Shown here: in pieces, positions 1 to 5,303 of the stretch | Layout: each line of letters starts with the position of its first letter | Numbering within the stretch: the stretch's first letter is position 1 | Assembly (NCBI GenBank): GCA_030147645.1 | Contig: JASBUY010000306.1 | Location: 1-6,313 of the forward strand | DNA from: Aquabacter sp. | GTDB lineage: Bacteria > Pseudomonadota > Alphaproteobacteria > Rhizobiales > Xanthobacteraceae | Reading direction: 5' to 3' | Length of the DNA stretch: 6,313 nt | Made by a program: the position numbers and the translations under genes | The notes under the pieces: generated by a model | Seen by the model: the letters and a program-made list of their open reading frames with translations, nothing else | Database searches by the model: none | Told to the model about the DNA's origin: nothing

Positions 1-1
1 C

Positions 2-682
2 TTCTACAAGGACTTCGCCGCCGTGGATGCCGTCATGGACGGCGCGGTGGGCGCGCAATTGTTCTCGCAGTTGAAGACAAAGACCGGGATCGTCGGGCTG
101 GCATGGTGGGATAACGGCTTTCGCCACCTGACGAACAAGACCCGCACGATCAAAACCGTTGAGGACATGGCGGGGCTCAACATCCGCGTCATTCCGAACC
201 CGCTGTTCATCGCGACGTGGAAGGCCCTGGGCACCAATCCGACGCCGCTGCCGTGGCCGGAACTCTACAGCGCCCTCGAAAACGGCGCTGTCGAAGCGCA
301 GGAATCCCCGTTCGCTCTGATCTATACTGCAAGGTTCTACGAAGTTCAGAGCCAATTGACCAAGACGGGTCATGTGTATACGCCGTTCGTGCTGCTCGCG
401 AGCCGGAAATGGTTCAACAGCCTCTCGGACGCTGACAAAGAGGCCGTCATGGCAGCCGCGAAGGAAACGGCCGCCTTCCAGCGGAACGTGTCCCGAAAGT
501 CGGCGGAGGTTCTGGAGAAGGACCTCGCGGCAAAGGGCTTCAAGATCACTCAACCGACGCCCGAAGCTCTGGCCGCCATGCGCAAGCGCGTGGAACCGGT
601 CGTGAAAGAATACAGCGACAAGATCGGCACGGATATGGTCGAGCAGGCACGCGCGGCCATGTCCGCCGTCGCCGGCCAGTAA
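2..682 (+). CDS. dctP: TRAP transporter solute-binding protein, DctP family (5' end missing)
   Basis: This is the periplasmic binding protein of a tripartite ATP-independent transporter. It captures a small organic acid, typically a carboxylate or sugar acid, and hands it to the DctQ/DctM membrane pair. The frame is open from the left edge, so the N-terminus and signal peptide lie outside; 226 residues are visible and the stop is TAA at 680-682. Family signatures (numbered from the window edge): WWDNGFRHLTN at 35-45, the IRV motif at 61-63 whose Arg62 matches the conserved carboxylate-clamping arginine, a GTNPTPLPWPELYSAL block at 77-92, the ENGAVEAQESP segment at 93-103, and FYEVQ...TGHVYTP at 112-128. 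Many relatives read QENP where this one reads QESP, so the pocket may differ. No dctQ or dctM follows; they may lie upstream or elsewhere. GTG at 23 is internal, not the start. The family call is firm; the substrate is unknown. Confidence 0.93.
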   Translation, partial: FYKDFAAVDAVMDGAVGAQLFSQLKTKTGIVGLAWWDNGFRHLTNKTRTIKTVEDMAGLNIRVIPNPLFIATWKALGTNPTPLPWPELYSALENGAVEAQESPFALIYTARFYEVQSQLTKTGHVYTPFVLLASRKWFNSLSDADKEAVMAAAKETAAFQRNVSRKSAEVLEKDLAAKGFKITQPTPEALAAMRKRVEPVVKEYSDKIGTDMVEQARAAMSAVAGQ

Positions 683-687
683 AGACC

Positions 688-737
688 AGAGCACATTCCC
701 ACCTGATTGCATCGCAATCGGATCGGTAAAACGTTCT
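688..737. repeat. Degenerate ~50-nt palindromic intergenic element, copy A
   Basis: The element begins with AGAGCA six bases after the dctP stop and ends with GTTCT. Its core is a stem of 703-710 pairing with 714-721 (eight pairs including one G-T wobble) around a 3-nt loop. It has the same length and a similar architecture to the element at 751-800: AGAG at the left end, a central CTGAT/ATCGG palindrome and a TCT right end. The primary sequence identity between the two is only moderate. I read it as a decayed member of a dispersed Hyphomicrobiales palindromic repeat family; that family assignment is from memory and untested. Confidence 0.45.
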
Positions 738-750
738 CCACCAATAGTTT

Positions 751-800
751 AGAGACTGATTCACCGATCAGGTTGATTCAACCTGATCGGATCAGGCTCT
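751..800. repeat. ~50-nt palindromic intergenic element, copy B
   Basis: The element runs from AGAGAC to GGCTCT. Its core at 764-790 is a perfect 27-nt palindrome: 13-nt arms 764-776 and 778-790 around a single central T at 777, with arm sequence CCGATCAGGTTGA. In RNA it would form a stem of about 11 bp with a 5-nt loop. No T-run follows it directly, so it is not a classical terminator, although such a stem could protect the dctP mRNA 3' end. It lies 13 nt after copy A. The AGAG...CTCT ends and the palindromic core resemble small dispersed repeats of Hyphomicrobiales genomes. Confidence 0.6.
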
Positions 801-809
801 CGTCGATAG

Positions 810-847
810 GGCGATGCGGCCCGTCCCCGCATCGCCGTTTCTCTCTT
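810..847 (+). terminator. Rho-independent terminator-like hairpin
   Basis: A perfect 10-bp GC-rich stem (810-819 GGCGATGCGG with 827-836 CCGCATCGCC) encloses a 7-nt loop. It is followed by a pyrimidine stretch, GTTTCTCTCTT, at 837-847. The T-run is interrupted by C, so termination may be imperfect. It stands about 130 nt after the dctP stop and is the best candidate for the end of that transcript. It would also insulate the iron locus from read-through. Confidence 0.6.
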
Positions 848-1073
848 AAAACTCGGCGTGACGCCCGCAGATTTCCCACATGGTGAGAGGCGCTCGCGCG
901 CCCACGGCGGCACGGCCGCAGGCCAGGGGCGTGGCGTCAGAATGCGCCACCACCGGTGAAACCCTGCGTGAGCCCCATGAGCCAAGTGGACCCCGCGGAG
1001 AACAAAAACGCGATCGAAGGCGCGCATTCCGGGGCATCGCCTGACAGACCTGCCCGTCCGTTTCGGGCGGGCG
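848..1073. other. Unassigned structured intergenic stretch (possible small RNA or 54-codon ORF)
   Basis: No recognised gene lies here. On the + strand an ATG at 880 opens 54 codons ending at TGA 1042-1044, giving an Arg-rich peptide (MVRGARAPTAARPQ at its start) without a Shine-Dalgarno sequence. Its third-position composition is much less G/C-biased than the neighbouring genes, most clearly in the second half, which argues against coding. Short ORFs also run on the minus strand (1037 down to 846, and 1027 down to 761), but they overlap each other and the repeat and have no support. Local hairpins are visible: 931-936 with 945-950, and 1010-1014 with 1036-1040. The stretch is framed by the terminator-like hairpin at 810-847 and the strong hairpin at 1052-1072, as an independent small transcript would be. 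The nature is undecided. Confidence 0.3.
1052..1072 (+). other. Strong GC-rich hairpin without T-tract
   Basis: The arm GCCCGTCCG (1052-1060) pairs with CGGGCGGGC (1064-1072) through nine pairs, one a wobble, around a TTT loop. The following bases are GAAGGTTCTTAC, so the poly-U tail of a classical terminator is missing. It may end a transcript covering 848-1050, or act as a weak or Rho-assisted terminator just before the sigma factor's promoter region. Confidence 0.45.
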
Positions 1074-1080
1074 AAGGTTC

Positions 1081-1178
1081 TTACATCTATTATTACTCTA
1101 AATCATAGCGATTGCGACGCAGTGCCTGTTTCCCTAAGTATCGAAGGCATTCGAATGAGATGACTTGATCAGATTTCA
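1081..1178 (+). promoter_or_regulatory. AT-rich leader and probable promoter region of the sigma factor gene
   Basis: This is the only clearly AT-rich stretch before the iron cassette, so it is the natural place for a promoter and an iron-responsive operator. Visible elements are a TATTAT hexamer at 1088-1093, an AATC-N5-GATT inverted repeat at 1101-1113, a TGCG-A-CGCA palindrome at 1113-1121, and a TCGAA-N4-TTCGA inverted repeat at 1141-1154. No pair of hexamers gives a convincing -35/-10 at 16-18 nt spacing, and I cannot match a good Fur, Irr or RirA site. The regulator and exact start of transcription are therefore open. Confidence 0.35.
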
Positions 1179-1712
1179 ATGACGCTGGCACCTTCCCTTT
1201 CCTCTGATCTGATGCTGACCTACATGCACCAGTGGAGGGTGCTGCGCGGGCATCTCAGCCGCCGCGTGGGATCGCGGGACCTGGCGGAAGAGGCGTTGCA
1301 GGAGACCTGGGTGCGCCTCGCCACCATGGCGGAGCAACCGGTGTCCATACAGGACAAGCACGCCTATTTGCTCCGCCTCGCCGGCAACATCGCCATCGAC
1401 CTGCTGCGGCGCGAGCAGCGCCACAGCACCCGCTGCCTCAGCGATGAGAGCGTGCTGCGCGAGATCGCCGACCAGACCCCCTCCCCCGAAGCCTATGCCC
1501 TGCATCGCGACGAACTCCGCGCGCTGGTGCGCGCCCTCATGGCGCTGCCCGCAAAGCCCCGCACCGCACTGCTGCTCAATCGATGCGACGGCCTCTCCCA
1601 TGCCGACATCGCGATACGCCTCGGCGTGTCCCAGAGTATGGTCGCGAAGTATCTCGCCCAGGCGCTGCGCCACTGCCGCGACAGCCTGCGGGTCTTGAAC
1701 GGCGTTCTGTGA
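1179..1712 (+). CDS. ECF RNA polymerase sigma factor, FecI family
   Basis: This 177-residue extracytoplasmic-function sigma factor is of the iron-transport type; it would direct core RNA polymerase to the promoter of the linked receptor. Region 2 covers roughly residues 14-80 (YMHQW at 15-19, then AEEALQETWVRL at 36-47, the helix that recognises the -10 element, and IAIDLLRREQR at 71-81). Region 4 covers roughly 109-165, with LPAKPRTALLLNRCDGLSHA followed by the helix-turn-helix ADIAIRLGVSQSMVAKYLAQAL, which would contact the -35 element. Length and domain order match FecI of Escherichia coli (173 residues). The start is the first ATG after an in-frame TGA at 1161-1163. It has no clear Shine-Dalgarno; ATGs at codons 12 and 16 are possible but would clip region 2. 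A FecR-like gene follows, as is usual for this family. Confidence 0.93.
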   Translation: MTLAPSLSSDLMLTYMHQWRVLRGHLSRRVGSRDLAEEALQETWVRLATMAEQPVSIQDKHAYLLRLAGNIAIDLLRREQRHSTRCLSDESVLREIADQTPSPEAYALHRDELRALVRALMALPAKPRTALLLNRCDGLSHADIAIRLGVSQSMVAKYLAQALRHCRDSLRVLNGVL

Positions 1713-1756
1713 TGTCCTTCGCGCACGCTCCCCCCCTTTCGGCCCGTAACCGATGA
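1712..1756 (+). other. 14-codon coupling ORF bridging the sigma factor and FecR genes
   Basis: An ATG at 1712-1714 shares its A with the TGA stop of the sigma factor gene (TGATG). It reads 14 codons (MSFAHAPPLSARNR) and stops at TGA 1754-1756, which overlaps the ATG start of the FecR gene at 1753-1755 as ATGA. The 40-nt gap between the two genes is thus exactly spanned by a frame that touches both. Neither the mini-ORF nor the FecR gene has a visible Shine-Dalgarno, so termination-reinitiation through this peptide is a plausible way to couple the two. The peptide itself probably has no function. It could be chance. Confidence 0.35.
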
Positions 1757-2703
1757 CTGGTTCGCGCCAAACATCCCGAGCGGACGTCGTCCTCAGCGAC
1801 CAGGCCATCGACTGGGTGGTGCGCCTGCATTCCGGCGTGGCCGGCACACCCGAGCGCGACGGTTTCCGGGCCTGGCGCGCGCTGAGCCCGGCGCACGAGG
1901 CCGCGGCGCAGGAGGCCGAGGCTCTGTGGGATGGCCTCGGCACCGCCGGCGGGCGCGTGCGGGCGCAGGAGAAAGCGGGGCGCGGGCGGATGTCCCGCCG
2001 TGCCTTGATGGCCGGCGGCGTCATCGCCGTCTTCGGGCTTGCCGCAACGGCGTCCGGCCCGCTGCGCCGGGGCATGCTGGCCGATTATTCCACCGGGGTC
2101 GGCGAGGCGCGCGACGTGGTGCTGCCCGACGGCACGCGGGCCTGGCTGAACGCCAGCAGTGCTTTGGCGCTGGACTATTCCGCCCCGCGCCGCCGCGTCC
2201 GGCTGCTGGACGGTCAAGCGCTGTTCACGGTGATGCCCGACCCCGCCCGCCCCTTCATCGTCGCCGCCGCCAATGGCTGGACACGCGCGGTAGGCACGGT
2301 GTTCGACGTGGATATGCGCGCAGACAGCGTCGCGGTGACCGTGGTGGAAGGCGTCGTGGCGGTGGGCCTTGACGGCGGACCTCAGGAGGGCACGACGATG
2401 CGGGCCGACCAGACCGTGCGATACGGCCTTGGCGGAATGACTGGCCCCCAAAGCGTCGATGCCGCAATGGCGACTGCCTGGCGGCGCGGGAAGCTGATTT
2501 TCAACCGCCGCCCGCTGGAAGACGTAGTCAGCGAGCTTCGGAGGCACACCCACACCCAGATCGTGATCGCGGGGAGCAGCCTGAAGGCCCTGGAGGTGAC
2601 CGGCGTGTTCGATCTCAACGATCCGCAATCGGTTCTGGAAACCATTCAGCAGACCTTGCCGGTGCGCGTGCTGCGCCTCCCGCTGCTCAACGTCATTCTC
2701 TGA
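1753..2703 (+). CDS. FecR-type anti-sigma factor / transmembrane signal transducer
   Basis: This 316-residue inner-membrane protein passes the 'receptor occupied' signal from the periplasm to the sigma factor encoded just upstream. The cytosolic N-terminal domain at about 14-62 has the DUF4880 pattern (AIDWVVRLHSG, FRAWRALSPAHEAAAQEAEALW) and would bind the sigma factor. Residues 81-83 (SRR) precede a single hydrophobic segment at about 84-104. The FecR domain proper is at about 113-205, with the signatures GEARDVVLPDGTRAWLNASS, RRVRLLDGQALFTV and AVGTVFDVD. The C-terminal part (about 243-316, WRRGKLIFNRRPLEDVVSEL onward) matches the DUF4974/STN-like module that meets the receptor's signalling domain. 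An in-frame TAA at 1747-1749 fixes the ATG at 1753 as the earliest start; no Shine-Dalgarno is visible. The protein is of normal length and appears intact. The twin arginine fits reported Tat-dependent insertion of E. coli FecR. Confidence 0.92.
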   Translation: MTGSRQTSRADVVLSDQAIDWVVRLHSGVAGTPERDGFRAWRALSPAHEAAAQEAEALWDGLGTAGGRVRAQEKAGRGRMSRRALMAGGVIAVFGLAATASGPLRRGMLADYSTGVGEARDVVLPDGTRAWLNASSALALDYSAPRRRVRLLDGQALFTVMPDPARPFIVAAANGWTRAVGTVFDVDMRADSVAVTVVEGVVAVGLDGGPQEGTTMRADQTVRYGLGGMTGPQSVDAAMATAWRRGKLIFNRRPLEDVVSELRRHTHTQIVIAGSSLKALEVTGVFDLNDPQSVLETIQQTLPVRVLRLPLLNVIL

Positions 2704-2717
2704 CGCGCGCCGTTCTC

Positions 2718-2765
2718 AAAAAAAATTGCGTCCGGCGCTGCAAGATCCGTGTCCGCGTTTCGTCC
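2718..2765 (+). promoter_or_regulatory. Candidate FecI-type sigma-dependent promoter of the receptor operon
   Basis: A run of eight A (2718-2725) leads into AATTGC at 2724-2729. After 17 nt comes CCGTGTCC at 2747-2754, then CGTTTCGTCC at 2756-2765. An A-rich AAAATT-like -35 and a CGT/GTCC-like -10 before a receptor gene resemble promoters described for iron-starvation ECF sigma factors. The spacing is right and the location is where Fec logic predicts autoregulation. No start site has been shown and the match is by eye. Confidence 0.4.
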
Positions 2766-2809
2766 TTGCTTCTGAAGCGCATGACGGCTGCAGGCCGCTC
2801 GCCGCAAAC

Positions 2810-2822
2810 AGGAGCTTTGCAG
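2810..2822 (+). promoter_or_regulatory. Ribosome binding site fixing the receptor start at ATG 2823
   Basis: AGGAG at 2810-2814 stands 8 nt before ATG 2823-2825, which is ideal spacing. The earlier in-frame candidates, TTG at 2766 and ATG at 2781, have no comparable sequence. The choice removes 19 residues from the longest open frame and leaves a clean signal peptide. Confidence 0.75.
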
Positions 2823-5303
2823 ATGGGTAGGGGACGCGCGCCGGCGGCGGGACGGATGAATTGGCTGGCATCGGCAGCGATGACCCTTGCCTTGGGTGCT
2901 CTCCTGCCGGCCCCGGCCCGCGCCCAGGGCGCGCCGCCCGCGGCCATGTCGTTCAACATTCCGGCCCAGGATCTCGGCGCCGCCCTTACTGCTTTCGCCG
3001 ACAAGGCCGGACTGCGGCTGCTGTTCCCGTCAAATCTCGTCGCCGGCCGCCGGAGCCCCGGCCTGAGCGGCGCCTACACGCCGGACGCGGCTATGGCCCG
3101 CCTGCTCCAGGGCACCGGCCTGCTCTATCGGTTCACGCGTAGCAACACCGTGACCATCAGCGCGCCCAATCCGGCCGCGGCGGAGGCGGACGGCTCCGTC
3201 GCGCTCGGGGCCATCGACGTCAATTCCGTTGCCGACGACCAACAGGTCGTGGCGCTCGCCACCAGCGCCGGCACCAAGACGAGCACGCCCATCATCGATA
3301 TTCCCCAGTCGGTGAGCGTAGTGACAAGGGCCGAGATGGAGCAGCGCGGCGTACAGGACTTCAATTCCGCCGTGGCCTACACCCCCGGCATCCGGGTGGT
3401 GGACTATCCCGGCGGTCAGGGCATGCCGGACATCTACATGCGCGGCTTCCGCGCCATCAACCAGGCGGCCTATTATCGCGATGGCCTGCGCGCCGGCTTC
3501 AACGCCTATGATTCCGACATCGAGACCTATGGGCTTGAACGGCTCGACGTGGTGAAGGGTCCGGCCTCGGCGCTCTATGGCGCGGGCGTGCCGGGCGGCT
3601 TCGTGGACGCCATCACCAAGCGGCCGACCGCCGTTCCGCTGCATGAAATCGAGATGCTCGCCGGCAGCTTCGACCGCCTGCAGGGCGCATTCGATATCGG
3701 CGGCCCGGCGAGCGCGGACGGCACCTGGCTCTATCGCTTCACCGGCCTGTTCCGCGACAGCGGCACCCAGATCGACTTCTCGCCCGACAACCGCATCTAT
3801 TTCGCGCCCGCCGTCACATGGCAGCCGAATGGGCAGACCAGCCTCACCGTGCTGGCTTCCTACCAGAAGACAGAAAAAGGCGGCTCCGAGCAGAGCCTGC
3901 CCATGGCGAACACCATCTTCAACACCGGGCCGAAGATCTCGCCGAGCCTCTATCTCGGCGCGCCCGGCTTTACCGACTGGACGGTGGAGACCTCCTCCGT
4001 CGGCTATGAGTTCAAGCACGAATTCGATAGCGGCTGGCGCTTCCAGCAGAATGCCCGATATTCCCCTTCGGAGGTGGACTACAATTCCGCCTGGGGCTGG
4101 GACGCGACGTTGGCGGTGGTGGATGGCCAGTACATCAATGTGGGCGTCCAGTTGCGCCCGAAGACGGCCGACAGCGTCCTCATCGACAACCGGCTGACCG
4201 GGAATTTCGATACCGGGCCTATCGCCCATGAATTGCTCTTCGGCGTGGATGGCGGATACTACAACTCCACCGAGACCCGCACCAACTCCACCAATTACAA
4301 CGCCATCAGCATCTTCACTCCCAATTACGATTTCGCCTATACGTTCGGCCTGCCCTGGTCGGACACGCAGAGCAAGGTGCTGCAGGTGGGCGTCTATGCG
4401 CAGGACCAGATGACGCTTGGCAACTGGCTGCTCACGCTGAGCGGGCGGCAGGACTGGGTCCGCAACGAGGAATACAATTTCAATTCCCGCACCCTGTTGG
4501 CGGACTACGGCTTCACCGATGAAGAGGCCATTGCCAACGACTCCGCCTTCACCTGGCGGGTGGGGCTCGGCTACAAGTTCGACAACGGCCTGATGCCCTA
4601 TGTCAGCTATTCCACCTCCTTCCTCCCCCAGCCGGGCACGGATTTCGAGGGCAACGCCTTCCAGCCCACCACGGGCGAGCAGTACGAGGCCGGCATCAAG
4701 TATGAGCCGACGAGCTTCCGCGGCCTGTTCACTGCCTCGGTGTTCCAGATCACCCAGCAGAACGTCCTGACCAACGATCCGGTCAATTTCGGCTATTCCA
4801 TCCAGGATGGCGAGGTGCGGGTGCGCGGCCTGGAACTGGAGGCCAAGGCGAACCTGACGGCCAACTTGGACGTAATCGCCTCCTACACCTATCTCAACGC
4901 CGAGGTGACGCAGGACAATCCCAACGAATACGGGACCAGCAAGGTGGGCACGGCCCCCTCGGGCGTACCCGAGAATTCCGCAGCGCTGTGGGGCTATTAC
5001 ACCTTCCGCGACGGCCCGCTGACCGGCCTCGGCCTGGGCGCTGGCGTGCGCTATGTGGGGAGTTCCTATGCGGTGATGGAGACCGTGTCCGGCGCGCAGG
5101 TGAAAGTGCCCGGCTACACGCTGGTGGATGCGGCGCTGAAATATGACCTCGGCGAACTGGACCGGCGGCTGAAGGGCGCCTCGCTCTCCATCGCCGCCAA
5201 CAACCTGTTCGACACCGACTATTACACCCCCGGCTTCTACTGGAATTCGGTCATCTACGGCACCCGCCGCACCGTCTACGGTACGCTGGCCTATCGATGG
5301 TGA
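2823..5303 (+). CDS. TonB-dependent siderophore receptor with STN signalling domain (FecA/FpvA-like transducer)
   Basis: This outer-membrane protein imports a ferric siderophore using TonB-ExbBD energy and also reports its presence to FecR. From ATG 2823 it has 826 residues. The signal peptide covers about 1-34, with a hydrophobic core at 14-31 and probable cleavage after ARA. The STN domain at about 42-114 (FNIPAQDLGAALTAFADKAG, then the GTGLLYRF block) marks it as a signalling receptor. A TonB-box-like LGAIDVNSVA lies at 128-137. The plug at about 150-270 carries IDIPQSVSVVTRAEM, DIYMRGF and LERLDVVKGPASALYGAG. The rest is a beta-barrel ending NNLFDTDYYTPGFYW...RRTVYGTLAYRW, with a terminal aromatic typical of outer-membrane proteins. 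The layout fits the TIGR01783 siderophore-receptor group. The ligand (hydroxamate, citrate or other) cannot be decided. It follows the sigma/FecR pair after a 119-nt gap, and its stop overlaps the next start. A longer start at 2766 (TTG, 845 residues) is possible but less likely. Confidence 0.94.
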   Translation: MGRGRAPAAGRMNWLASAAMTLALGALLPAPARAQGAPPAAMSFNIPAQDLGAALTAFADKAGLRLLFPSNLVAGRRSPGLSGAYTPDAAMARLLQGTGLLYRFTRSNTVTISAPNPAAAEADGSVALGAIDVNSVADDQQVVALATSAGTKTSTPIIDIPQSVSVVTRAEMEQRGVQDFNSAVAYTPGIRVVDYPGGQGMPDIYMRGFRAINQAAYYRDGLRAGFNAYDSDIETYGLERLDVVKGPASALYGAGVPGGFVDAITKRPTAVPLHEIEMLAGSFDRLQGAFDIGGPASADGTWLYRFTGLFRDSGTQIDFSPDNRIYFAPAVTWQPNGQTSLTVLASYQKTEKGGSEQSLPMANTIFNTGPKISPSLYLGAPGFTDWTVETSSVGYEFKHEFDSGWRFQQNARYSPSEVDYNSAWGWDATLAVVDGQYINVGVQLRPKTADSVLIDNRLTGNFDTGPIAHELLFGVDGGYYNSTETRTNSTNYNAISIFTPNYDFAYTFGLPWSDTQSKVLQVGVYAQDQMTLGNWLLTLSGRQDWVRNEEYNFNSRTLLADYGFTDEEAIANDSAFTWRVGLGYKFDNGLMPYVSYSTSFLPQPGTDFEGNAFQPTTGEQYEAGIKYEPTSFRGLFTASVFQITQQNVLTNDPVNFGYSIQDGEVRVRGLELEAKANLTANLDVIASYTYLNAEVTQDNPNEYGTSKVGTAPSGVPENSAALWGYYTFRDGPLTGLGLGAGVRYVGSSYAVMETVSGAQVKVPGYTLVDAALKYDLGELDRRLKGASLSIAANNLFDTDYYTPGFYWNSVIYGTRRTVYGTLAYRW

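Noticed and set aside
940..1000. Possible cobalamin riboswitch, suggested by GGTGAAACCC followed by GAGCC and AAGTGG
   Set aside because: The conserved GGGAA upstream part and the AGCCAGGAGACCTGCC box are absent, and the region is framed by hairpins unrelated to that fold.
761..1037. Minus-strand ORFs in the intergenic region (88 and 63 codons)
   Set aside because: They are overlapping frames of each other; the longer one runs through the palindromic repeat and the terminator-like hairpin. No ribosome binding site or family similarity is visible.
1161..1178. TGA-N5-TCA at 1161-1171 considered as a RirA-type iron box
   Set aside because: The spacing does not match the reported TGA-N9-TCA pattern, and the flanks are not AT-rich enough to support it.
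1176..2628. Two long minus-strand open frames opposite the sigma/FecR genes (1176-2075 and 1576-2628)
   Set aside because: They overlap each other and lie antisense to two clear family members; the translations are Arg/Ala/Gly-rich and without domains.
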